DNA from: Lophium mytilinum
Taxonomy: Eukaryota; Ascomycota; Dothideomycetes; Mytilinidiales; Mytilinidiaceae
Assembly: GCA_010093605.1 (NCBI GenBank)
Contig: MU004197.1
Coordinates: 1,384,894 to 1,448,893, forward strand
Reading direction: 5' to 3'
Length of the DNA stretch: 64,000 nt
Of the stretch, positions 11,739 to 22,310 are shown piece after piece (position 1 is the first letter of the stretch; each line of letters starts with the position of its first letter). Both the position numbers and the translations under genes were made by a program. The notes beneath the pieces were generated by a model. The model was given only the letters and a program-made list of their open reading frames with translations. It did not search any database and was not told the DNA's origin.

Positions 11739-13471
11739 CTATATCACATACCTAAACCGCTTATTCTCCCTATCCGTCAAATCCCTAAACTCCACATTCC
11801 CCACCCCCTTCTCCTCCACCACCTCCTCTCCCACCAACCTCTCCCGCCGCCTATTCTCCCACAAATTCAGCGCCAAAAACGCCACCAGAACCAGGATACT
11901 CACCACCCACAGCACAATCAGCGAAATCTTGGCATGCGCATAAAACGGCGGATCGCGGAACGTCTGAGGGCCAATAAAATACGCGGCGCCAAGCGTCACG
12001 AAGACGACCGAGTTCAGCGTCGTCTTCTTCGTCGTGCCGAGCACGTTGGAGCTGATCATGGAGATGACCATGTACCAGGCTGTGCTGCCGGAGCCGGACA
12101 TGAAGAAGTAGGCGACGAGTTGGCCGTACTGGGTGTTGTTGTTAGTAGACGATAAGCAAAGCCAGGAGAAAAATAGATTATAGGGCTGTTCAAGGGAACA
12201 GAGAAGTGGGAGGAACCTGTGTATTTACCTTTGCGTAAAAATGGCCATGGTTTCCGAGGCCAACGTACAGCGCTGCCCAGAACAGGCTGAATATCGCGGC
12301 GCCGATGGCGGCGCCGGAGCGGTGCTTTGTCCACTGGGAGAGCACGCCGAAGCCGGCGTTACAGAGGATGGAGATGAAGCCCTGGGGGATGTTGAGGAGG
12401 AGCGTTTCTTTGGTGGAGAAGCCGAGGCTTTTGATGAGGATGGATTGGAGGAGAACGAGGCCGCCGCTGGGGATGGTGTTGGAGAGGACGAAGATGACAT
12501 ACAACCAGGTCTGCAATGGTGGCGTTAGTAGGAGAGGTTTGAATAGAATAGAGAGGGGAAAGTGGTACCCGGACGTCCGTGAGCGCTTCGACGGCCTGGT
12601 AGCGTTTGTATTGCTGCGATCCGCCGCCCTGATGATTTTCACGGAGTCTCTCGACGGCGAGCGTTCGTTCTTCTTCTGTAAAGAACTTGGCCTGGACGAC
12701 AGATGGGGCCATCCACCGCCACATCCCTGCCCCGTACACGATAGATATCAGACCCGTCACTAGCGCTAGGATCTTTCAGCTCGAGTACTGGCCCGGGTTC
12801 TTTTGCTGCCCAGTAACACAGCCAAAGGCAATCAGTCCGCCAATCATTGTTGCAATCCCCGTGCAGGCCGACCATACACCCACCCTCGACCCGTGCTCGT
12901 GTTTTTTATACCACGCCGCCGTGATAAGCGCGAAGCCGCAATTGATACTCGCCTCCAGCGCACCGAGAAAGGTGCGCTGGATCATGAGCCCAGTCCAGTT
13001 ATGGCAGGCAGTCATACAGCACAATACGACCCCCCACGTGACCACGCAGCCGGCGATCCATTTCGAGGGCGGGAATTGCTGAAAGGCGCGGTTGTGGATG
13101 GGCGCCGCCACGATGTAGCCAGCGTAGTAGATAGAGCCGAGCCAGGTGTATTCGGAGGAGGTCATGTTGGTTTCTTTCTGGATGCCCATGACGCCGGCGT
13201 AGGAGAGGACGCCCTTGTCTAGGTACTGTAGAACGTACAATCCACATAGCCACGGCAGCACGTTCATGTCAATCTTTCGACATAGCCTTTTGTTTGTTTC
13301 TTCGTCGATGATGGTAGAGTTTGTGTTCGCGTATGCGAGGTACTTGTCTCCGTTTAGTTCTTCTACTGCGTGCGCGGTGGTATCGGCTTTGCGTTTTTCG
13401 ATCCTATCATCATCGAAGATGGTGGTTGGTGATTTCGGGTTCACGATGGTAGGCTCGGCCTGCTTCTCCAT
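11739..13471 (-). pseudogene. MFS transporter (anion:cation symporter type) with in-frame TGA
   Basis: Exons 13471-12569, 12510-12229 and 12128-11739 would encode 524 residues, a normal length for Dal5/allantoate-permease-type transporters that import small organic anions or vitamins across the plasma membrane. The first half shows LCGLYVLQYLDKG, SEYTWLGSIYYAGYI and RTFLGALEA; the second half has FFTEEERTLAVERLRENHQ and EALTD followed by TWLYVIF across an intron. Codon 232 (12778-12776) is TGA within YSS-stop-KILALVTG, where relatives usually have Trp before this helix. The frame stays open on both sides and no intron fits there. A TGG to TGA change needs one G-to-A transition, the type made by RIP or cytosine deamination. 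It is a recent pseudogene, a read-through case or a sequence error. The ATG at 13501 would add ten residues. Confidence 0.75.
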
Positions 13472-13935
13472 GGCGGCCGACGATCGACGAAAATAACACA
13501 CTTGAGGAGGTCTGGAACGAATGGGATGGTAGGTTCAGAAGCCATGGTCAGGCCGTTATGTATGGCCATTCTAAAGGTGGGATGTCATTGCAATGATGGA
13601 ATTTGATGCTCAACGCTCAACTGCCGAACCAGTAGGACTTTTCGGCGAACGGAAAGATGCCGATGGGAGCGTATAGGGTAGGACACATGTATCCGAAGTT
13701 TTCAGTGTTATATGTAAGCCTTTGGTTGCTCGAAATGCGGGGGGAGTCATGGTCATGATAAGCAATGCCTGTAGCTTGTGTCGATAACTTCCGGATGAGG
13801 CAAAAGTGGACGGTTAGCTATTCTGTCGACTTTAGTCCCACTATTTGCGCAACGGTCTTTAGGCGCAGACGGTTATACCCTGGCATCGGTAATGGGTCAT
13901 TTGTTGCTAAAGCATATTTCGTCGCGCTGGGACGT
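13472..13935. other. Intergenic between MFS and 2OG oxygenase
   Basis: About 460 bp holding the transporter's presumed promoter and the 3' flank of the dioxygenase gene. I see no gene in it. Confidence 0.6.
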
Positions 13936-15149
13936 CTACGCAGTAATTGCCTGCGCGGTCGGCATATCCTGCACTAAAGGCGCCGGTTTCCCATTATTCG
14001 AAGGATGCTGCCACCTGGCCGCCTTCAATCTCTCCATGAAATAGTCGCCAGCATTGATATCTTCATAGATCTGGCCCTTGTCGCGGCAGTTAGGCACGAC
14101 TGACAGCATTGCCTCGCGGTTCGGGGAAAAGAAAAACGGCATCGAGTACCGCTCCTCTCCACTCTTGTTCAGCACCCTATGCACGGTTGACTTGAACTTG
14201 TTGTTCGTGATTCGACTCAGAAAGTCGCCAACATTGACAACGTAAGTTCGTGGTTGCGGAGGCGCATCGATCCAAATACCGTTGGCATTCAGCACTTGCA
14301 GCGCTGCGACGTTCTCTTGCTGCACGAGTGTGAAGAAGTCGTAGTCTGTATGTGCACCTAGGCCGATATCGTCTGCGTTCGGCTTTTCTTGTGGTGGGTA
14401 GTGCAGCGCTCTGATTCCGAGCATTAGGAAGGATATGGCCGCATCGAAGAAGTTCTCTGGAAGATCCAAAGCTAGAGCGAAGATCCGCATCAAAGCCTGA
14501 GAGAATGCCTTTACGCGGTTGAAGTAATCGTACATTGCTGGGCGGAATCCCGGGTATGCACTAGGCCAAGCGTTGGCACGCTTTGGAGCATCCGGACCTG
14601 GTTTGAACGGCGCATTTTGCTCCGGCTCGTGGGGATCGTCGCCAAAAGAGAAGGCTTCTTTCATGTCTGAAAACCGTTAATATTTAGGGCTTATATGCTG
14701 GCACTAAGGCGCCAATACCTCCTTTGCCGGCCCCTTCCATCTTCGTTTCGTATAAAGGCTCATAGCCTCTTATCGACGGGTTTTTATGGATGTGGATTTC
14801 CATCTTGTCTTCATGGGACATGGCAAAGAAGTTCTTTACCACTTCGAACGTGTTTCCCACGACTTCTTCAGGCACGTTGTGGTTCTTAGCGTAGAAGAAC
14901 CCAACTTCACGACATGCTTTGCCAACCTCTGCTGCAACTTTCTTGCGATTCTCTATGTCCTTTGAGAACATTCCCGAAACGTCAACGACAGGAATGGACG
15001 AGAATGTTTCCTTTGCGGCGGCGCCTAGAAGGACTGGACGAGCGCCCCGCTTGCCTCCGGCATGGTAGTACACGTACTGAAGCAGTCAGCATGACTTCGT
15101 GATAGGTGATTGGAGAGGAGTAAGAGACCTCTGGCTCTTTGATAGTCAT
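13936..15149 (-). CDS. 2-oxoglutarate/Fe(II)-dependent oxygenase (isopenicillin N synthase-like)
   Basis: Non-haem iron oxygenase of about 369 residues. Main exons are 15076-14719 and 14666-13936, joined in phase at KGD-MKEAF. The N-terminal DIOX_N-like part has IPVVDVSGMF and GFFYAKNHNVP. The iron facial triad is His232-x-Asp234 (GAHTDYDFF) and His289 (STVHRVLN), with the 2-oxoglutarate-binding Arg299 in RYSMPFF. Members hydroxylate, desaturate or cyclise small molecules; the substrate is unknown. The first exon is less sure: I favour a 21-nt exon starting ATG at 15149 (MTIKEPE) and a 52-bp intron with a weak GTCTCT donor. An in-frame stop lies just upstream of exon 2, so some upstream exon is required. 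The gene sits between the MFS transporter and a phosphatase, all on the minus strand. Confidence 0.88.
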
Positions 15150-15655
15150 ATTGGTTGGAATGGTATTGGAGGAAAGAAATTTGTGTTTAGTGAAAATGAG
15201 GTCTTGCAAAATGTACCGCTAGTGAAGACTGGGCATAATAAGTGGCCATAAATAGGCGGCAGATGTATTGAGCTTCTAATGTGCTCACTTTCCCCACTCC
15301 TAGATGCGAGGACCCTAGTAGCGCATCGTGTCACGTCGGATGTGCCGATATTCCCGTACGCACTGATAAGGCGATAGGAACAACTCCGAACGCTACCTAC
15401 CTCTACGCTAGCCAATTTGAATATAGATGCATCCTCCCGAGTTAATAAAGTCAATATGGACGTGAGCGAAGTAGTTTCTGTCAGGCCTTTTACAGAGGTT
15501 CAGTGCCATCTGAATTGTTGGTCGGGTCTTTGCCATCAAGGAAAGGCACCAACAAAGTCGGCCCAAAGTCCTGAGGCTCATCGCTGTCGCAATTCAACCC
15601 AAGCCTATCCTTCTCAAGCTCATCGTCCCGAGCAAATCTGTATGTGCGAGATTCT
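15150..15655. other. Intergenic between oxygenase and phosphatase
   Basis: About 500 bp. Should hold the promoter of the oxygenase and the 3' flank of the phosphatase. No coding or repeat signal recognised. Confidence 0.55.
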
Positions 15656-16268
15656 CTAAAAGTTAGTAGTGGGAAGGTGCGGTTTTATTCCGTTGGACGC
15701 ACCACAGTTTGGAAACCTCGTTCCTTTGACTAGATATGAAATGAAGCATCTATGAGTGACCACAGCAATGCTCAAGTACTCAGTCGAGAGATCTTTGAGC
15801 CGCTTCCGCACCACTTCAGCTCTCTCTAGAGCGCTTTCCAACGTATGAGGCGGGTGGTCCCATTCTTCAGGACAACCCGCGAAGTCGAAGTCGGGGAACT
15901 TCCGCATGATCTCTCCGCGACTGAGCCCTTTGTTGCAAGGGGCATCATGAGTTTCACGAAGCTCAGGCCAAATATGGACGTCTACTGGGAAAGGAGCTTG
16001 ACCGAAAAGAGCTGGGAAGGCATTGATTGCAGTCTGAATGGTTCGAGTCATTGGCGAGATAATGATCAAATCCGGCACAACGGGTGTCTTGATTTCTTTG
16101 GTAGTGCTGTGGCCCAATTCCGTCAATGGCGGATCGTGGTACGGATACTCCCGATCGACACTAAACCTAAAATTAGCAAACTGTAGGACTAACATGGAAG
16201 TTGCATGTGTACTTGTGGATAGCTTGTCCGTGACGGATGATGTGGATCAAAGGGACTTGCGAGCTCAT
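15656..16268 (-). CDS. Histidine phosphatase (phosphoglycerate mutase-like)
   Basis: Two exons, 16268-16213 and 16166-15656, give 188 residues. The catalytic Arg-His-Gly triad is at 12-14 (HIIRHGQA), followed by PLTELGH, the SPMTRTIQTA helix with the second phosphate-binding Arg, and the acid region ELRETHDAPCNKG. The C-terminal catalytic His is in VVTHRCFISYLV, where most relatives have HGG instead of HRC. Fungal members of this small branch dephosphorylate unknown metabolites or proteins; true mutase activity is unlikely. Exon 1 is short but needed, because it alone supplies the catalytic RHG. The 46-bp intron lies just after it. Confidence 0.88.
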
Positions 16269-17345
16269 GTCTGGCGGCCCTGTATGTGACTTGGAAGCGT
16301 TGTTGTGGTGGGAAATAGATTGTGTGAGTACCTAGATCTTGAAAGCTTTACTCTGTACGCTTAATAATAAGACGGTGAGAAAATCAAGTAGGGAGGCAGC
16401 CGCTGGTTCTAGTGAATTAACAACCCTTGTATGTCGCGTTTCGTTAGTTCCTTGAACGACAGCAAGTCCATGCACTGAGACCACAGTCTACTTTAAATCA
16501 TTTCCAAGAGCAGCTACGTGTTTGCTCGAAGCAATGGTTACAGATATGTGTTGGACGTATGAACAGCTGGGTCTTTGAGCAGATGAGTCTTTAGGACAAG
16601 TGTATGATGGATGTCCTCGAACCGGAATGCCACGGCGCCTTGCTGTCCCTTGGTCTGTCAGACGACTGAGACAGATGTTGGAAGCAATTGATATCGATGA
16701 AGTGGAGAGTACAGAACTCAGGGCCGATGCCTCGGAAAACCCCTGTCGCTCCTGTTCCCAAAGCGGGAAGGAGCAATTCTGAAACAGCACGTGACATATA
16801 ATAACACATCTCTCAGATGGAACAAGGAGGACACAGCGCCGAGAAACACTACGTCTGTGGCAGATATTAATGATCATAGAGCACAAAGCCGGCTCATAAT
16901 CAACAGTCGTAGTCGTTTCTGTGGCTAGTTGTACGTCATTTCGTGAAGGGCCGGATCGGCGGATCTTCACCACTATCTCCAATTATCACCGCCCCATTTC
17001 AGCCGTCTCGCCTTGGGGCCGCACCACGCGAAGCACAGCCAACAACACGTCGCAATGCTGGCCAATTGCGCGCAATTATCTACAAGCGGTCAAGGGGCCC
17101 TCTCCGCCAAGGCTTCACCGGGCTTGGTTTGTCCCAATTCTGTGAGGCTTGGTCAAAGCTCATTAGCAGACTTCCGCCAGCGTTTGCTTCATCTCGAAAC
17201 CTTCATATGGGGCCCGGGGTCTCTTCCACCTGCCTTATGCCTCGGTTAACCACTCCTTGAACTATCTTCTTCCTTACACCCAAACTTGAGAGCCTGAAGC
17301 ATCACTCCAGAGCCGGGCGCATAGATCGCGTCGACGATCTTGATC
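16269..17345. other. Intergenic between divergent phosphatase and LtrA-like genes
   Basis: A 1.1-kb divergent promoter region. A CACGTGAC site lies near 16790. Several short open frames on both strands (for example around 16500-17250) show no domains, and I call none. Confidence 0.5.
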
Positions 17346-19035
17346 ATGTCGTCCCTGGAACAATACTTCTTCAAGAGGCCCCGTGCACTCCAATATGTCT
17401 ATGCTGGACGTGAATATCGCGCCGGCGACTCCCATGAAGCTGGAAACGACCATGCGCTTCTTCCGAGCAACACGGACGCCTCAGCGGAGACGACGAGAAG
17501 TAAATCCAACGAAAAATCAGAAGCTGATCCCATTTTACATCGGACACATCTCGACCTCTTCATTGATTTGATCTTCGTTGGCATTATCGGCAACATCGCT
17601 GAACATACCAGCGAGCGCCTCTTCGTTGCCCCCAGCGGCCATGAAGGCACCTCTACCGATGCATTCAAGGCAATCCTGGAGTTTGCACTCGAATTTTTGC
17701 TCACCTGGCGGATCTGGAACTATCTACGAAACTTTACGAATATGTTCTTCCAAGACGACCTGACACAACGGTTATTCATTATCTGGATTCTTGCTCTGGC
17801 TCTCATCTTCGGTAACAATGTGACATCTACCTTCGTCAACTACAAGGGCGCAAGCTTCACGTTCTCGGTATATCTCATCATTCGCGCTTCCTTCTTTTAT
17901 ATCGAGGGGATTTACTGCATCTTCATACGCTGGATGTGGAAAGAATGGCTCCTCTCTGTGGTCACCTCGCTCCCTGCGTCTGGGCTCTGGATCGGCGCCA
18001 TCTTTACTTCAGGATGGGCACAGCTTGGCCTCGTGATGGGTGCACTCGCAATCGACTATTCTGGCGCCATTTTCCGGAATTCTCCACTATTCGATCGTCT
18101 TCTATCTAAGAACCACCGCAAGACACCAGATTTAGATCACTACGTTGAACGTATCAGTTCCTTCTACGTGATCATCCTCGGAGAGGGAGTCCTGAACCTC
18201 ATCAAAGGCAGTCCTCTTGGAGAAGGACTAACCGCAGAGGTTGGATCTGGTATTGCGACTTTAGCTATGTATTTCCTATTGCATATGCTATACTTCAAGT
18301 CGCAGGCGAGCGGCGAAGGGTTTCGCGCGGTACGAATGTCACACTTTCAAGGGGCGCTCTGGCAACTGTAAGTCGTTTTTCGCCTCACTCTTCTACCAAT
18401 ACTGATCTCCTAATAGCGCTCATGTGTTGATCTTTGGCGCTCTCCTGCTCCTGGACGTCTCGAACATCTTTTTGGTTGCCCATCAAGGTGTCTCGGCCCT
18501 AGATCCTCCCGAAACAGAACCCGCATTGCCAGAAAAGCGACGCCCCCTTGCGCTGTTCTCTCGACCCTCGACGGAAGAACCAACCGAAGAAGAGCTCCCG
18601 CATTTCGTCCGAGTCGCCCTCTATACAAGCTCTGGAGCCCTCGCCGTCGTACTATTCGGAATCACCGTCGTGACCCTCCTACACCACTCGCAGTTCTACA
18701 AGTCGATGAAGGACAAGACTCTCCTCGATCATCCATTCATCCGAGCAATCCCCCGCGTCATCTTGATAATCATCTACCCGTGTCTTCCGCTCATGGGAGT
18801 TCAAATTGGCCGGAGTTGGCTGGGCATCGCGGTCGGCTCGCTGTCCGGGCTCACGATGCTGGAGCTTTTCATGGCGTATCGGAGGCGCGGGAGCGGTGTC
18901 GTGGAGCCCGCACCAAAAGTGAACGAGAAGCACAACACAGGGACTAGATTGAACACTTTTTCGACCGATTCGCCGCAGTCACCTGTGGATGTGCCAGAGT
19001 CACCGAAGAGTTTGCGGCACCCTTTTACTGCATGA
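17346..19035 (+). CDS. LtrA-like multi-pass membrane protein
   Basis: Two exons, 17346-18367 and 18417-19035, give 546 residues. The signature HLDLFIDLIFVGIIGNIAEH at about 67-86 and the later YVERISSFYVIILGEGVLNL match the bacterial/fungal 'low temperature requirement A' family. About eight to ten hydrophobic segments follow one another. A hydrophilic loop at the start of exon 2 (ALDPPETEPALPEKRR) and a polar Ser/Pro-rich C-terminus flank the last helices. The family's biochemical role is unknown despite its name. The first ATG in frame is at 17346. The 49-bp intron has a GTAAGT donor and a CTAATAG acceptor. It stands alone on the plus strand among minus-strand enzymes. Confidence 0.88.
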
Positions 19036-19550
19036 ACGACCTGTGGTAAGGCATTCCAATTGCTGGACATTTTTAATCAAACGGGACTGACGGGGAACTT
19101 CACTGCAGATCTTCAAGTACTATTAGCGAGCCTTATGACATGATGATACCCCGTTATTTAGACAGACAACCGCAGACTATTAGACAGTTTTGAGATGCTG
19201 TTTGACGCCGGCAAGATTCCCAACGGATGCGAAAACTATCTACCGTTTATATCCGAATATCGCTTAGCGCGCAACCCGACATCCACACGATTCTTGCGAC
19301 CAAGGAGGTACTCAAGAACAGTCGCCGGGCGGCTAGTACCGTCCTTGGTCGTAAGCCGTGGCAGAGAAGATTCGCTCGTTCTAGACATCTACTACTTGTG
19401 AGTGACGTGGGCGGTTAGGCCGTATCCACGAAAGGAGGATATACGACGTCGAGGCTCTTTAGTATTTCCATGTATCTACAGATGAAGTACTCAACATACC
19501 CCTTTATAATTCCTTCGGTGCCCTTCCCACCAACGTTTTCTTAAACCACC
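19036..19550. other. Intergenic between convergent LtrA-like and ligase genes
   Basis: About 500 bp of 3' flanks of two convergent genes. No gene, promoter or repeat recognised. Confidence 0.6.
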
Positions 19551-21431
19551 TCACAACTTCGCCCTATCCCCCCTCTCCGCCAACGCCCTCAGATCCTTCC
19601 TCAGAATCTTCCCCACCGCACTCCTGGGTATCTGATCCAAAAACACCACCCCACCCCTCAACTGCTTATACGACGCCGCCTTACTCTTCACAAACTCCTT
19701 CACATGCTCCTCCGCCACCTTCTTCCGATCCGCTACCACATACGCCCTCGGCGCCTCCGTCCCCTCCCACGGCACCCCAATAACCGCCGCATCCTCAATC
19801 AACGGATGACTGAGCAACAAGCCCTCCAACTCCGCCGGCGCCACCTGCAGTCCCTTGTACTTAATCAGCTCCTTCTTCCGATCCGTCACATACCACAGCC
19901 CGTTCCTCAGCTGCAGCACATCGCCCGTGCGAAACCACCCATCGCTCGTAAACGCCTCCCGCGTCGCCTCCGCATTCCCGTAATACCCGCGCGTCACGAT
20001 CGGCCCTTTGACCAGCGCCTCCCCCGGCTCGCCCTCGGGCACGTCGTTCTCGTCGTCGTCTACTAGCCGCATCATCGTGTTCGGGTGCAGCACACCCACG
20101 CTGCCCGAGTCGTCGTACACGCCCCGCGGCAGGCTCGTCACCGACCCCGTCGTCTCGCTCAGCCCCCACGTGCCGCCGACGACGATGTTCCCGGCGGCGC
20201 CGAGCCGCGCGCCTGCGGTGCGCTGCAGCTCGGCGTCCATGGGGGCGGCGCCGGAGAGCGCGCCTTGGAGGGTGGCGAAGTGGTCGGCGACGTCGGGGGA
20301 TTTGGCGATGCGCGCGTAGATGGCGGGGACGGTGAAGAAGGTGGTGATTTTGTAGGCTTTGTTGTAGCGCAGGAAGTCGCGCCAGTTGTACTTCTGCATC
20401 CAGTAGATGGAGGCGCCGTTGTAGGTGGGGCCGATGAAGTAGCCGCTGACGCCGGCGATGTGGGCGGCGGGGAGGTGGGCGAGGGTGCGTTGGGGGGTGG
20501 GTTTGATTTCGCCGGAGAGGATGCGGGGAGCGGACCATTCGCGCGCGATTTGGGCGGTGTTGGTTACTTGGGAGACGAAGGTGAGGTGGGTCATCATTAC
20601 GCCTGGGGAGCTGTTAGCAGATCTACTCTCACTGTCCTCCCTATCCCTCTCTCTCTCCGTCATAAAAAATTTATAGGGAACTCACCCTTCGGCACACCCG
20701 TCGTCCCGCTCGAATACAACAAACACACCACCCGCTCCGCCAAGACGCTCGGCTCTTCAATCCGCTCCCAATCCAACCTCTCCGGCCGCCCAAACAACTC
20801 CCTCCCCCCTTCCGCTTTTACACTCCACGCCCCCGCCTCACTCTTCAACACCAGCACCCGCCCCGCATCTAACCCACACAACCGCGCCGCCTCCAGCGCC
20901 GTCGCCTTTAAGTCTTCGCTGCATATCAACAACCGCGCCCCGCCCTGCGTCACCTGCCGCGCGAGCTCCGGCGCTGTGAAGGAGTGGCTCGCCATGGAGA
21001 AGACGCCGCCGGCCGCGATGGTGCCGTAGAAGGCGATTGGCAAGAGGATTTGCAGGGAGGAGAAACAGACGACGACATCGGGGCTGTTGGGCAGGTTGGG
21101 GGAGGTTGCGGGGTGGGTGGGGTGCGGGCCGATGGAGTAGTCGGCGCGCAGGGAGGCGGCGAGGGCGCGGGTGAGGTCGCGCGCCGTGTCTTTGGTGATG
21201 TGGTTGGAGGGGTTGGCGGCGTCGATGTGAAGTTGGGTCGTTTCGGTCGCGAGGCCGTGCGGGGAGTCTTGGGGAGCTGTTAGCTTTTTGCCCGTAGAAG
21301 GAAAAGAAGTCTTGGGTTTGGAGGTTTGCGTGCTGTGGATTGGGATACAACGTACCGAATAGCAGAGTCAGTAAATCTAAACTCGGGAACTTGTAATGCC
21401 GTTGCGCGTAGTAGATCTTTTGTTGTGGCAT
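19551..21431 (-). CDS. Acyl-CoA ligase (4-coumarate-CoA ligase-like), peroxisomal
   Basis: ANL-superfamily enzyme of 572 residues that activates a carboxylic acid with ATP and transfers it to CoA. Exons 21431-21356, 21276-20686 and 20602-19551, phases closing. The P-loop LLYSSGTTGVPKG is split by intron 2; later motifs are GGTWGLSETTG, GWFRTGDV, the hinge region RKKELIKYKGLQVAPAELE and the catalytic Lys loop SAVGKILRKDLR. The protein ends in AKL, a canonical-type PTS1 signal, so a peroxisomal site is likely, as in fungal aromatic-acid or side-chain beta-oxidation. The third codon position is strongly GC-rich and creates long spurious frames on the opposite strand. Substrate class (aromatic, medium-chain) cannot be read from sequence. 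Confidence 0.92.
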
Positions 21432-22310
21432 CTTCGTTTTCTTTACACCGAGCTCGAACAGCTCAAGCTTCCTAGTAGCTGGTATGCGGTATCCCTCCTA
21501 CAGCTGGCGAAAACGAGTCTCCTCTAAGGTATAAAGCAACACGCTCCCTCGACAGCAGGAAGCCGGAAAACAAAGAAACGGAAAAGCGACGGTAAGACAA
21601 GACTCTCGTAGTTGGCCTATGAATCTACCCGTATTACTCGCCCTCTTATTTACCTTAACTCTCCCGCGTCCGCTCGACGACCTCGCCTTGGGAACGCCGG
21701 TAATTCCTGGGGAGAAAATAAAGCGCCGGGGTGTGGGGATGGGGTGCGGGGAACTTCGGCGATTTGGGCAGGGTTGGCCGAGGCGAGGCTTGAGAATGCT
21801 TGAGTTGCAGGAGATGGAAAGTGTGAGTGGGTAGGATTAAGTATCTAGATACAGGTGTACACACTTGTGGAGAGGATTCCAAGATGTAAGAGCTAGTTCT
21901 AATTGTTGCGAATAATGGTGGTTCTTCGTCTTTGCAGTGCCGAGGCGCGAGCTGCTTGAGCCGCGATGGTCGCGATGGAGCTGCAGGAAGCCGTTGCGCA
22001 GGGGAGCTAGGAGCTAAACAAAGTAGTAATACCGAGGGACGGGGCACAATGAATTGGGTTTGATTGGGTAAGCAGCGCGTAGGCGTAGGATCAAGAGTGG
22101 TAATTCGTGCGAGTGTGGGGTGTCTGCTTATGCACAACGATGCGGTGAGGTGGAATACTGCACGAGAAGAAGACGTGGCGAGGACACATTTCCTTGGAGT
22201 GCAAAAGTGAGTTAGGTTCATGGCGATGTATACGGCCGAGTAATAAATAACCCTTTGTAGATTCTCGGAAAAGGTAAATCCATCACGTGACCAGTATCCG
22301 AAGACCCTCC
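21432..22310. other. Intergenic between ligase and BVMO
   Basis: About 0.9 kb holding the ligase promoter. A 235-codon minus-strand open frame (22362-21655) overlaps the BVMO last exon and has low-complexity, Pro/Ser/Thr-rich composition; I treat it as chance. Confidence 0.5.

Noticed and set aside
20085-21029. Long plus-strand open frame of 314 codons
   Set aside because: It lies opposite the acyl-CoA ligase, is Gly/Asp/Val-rich and repetitive, and results from GC-rich third positions of the real gene.
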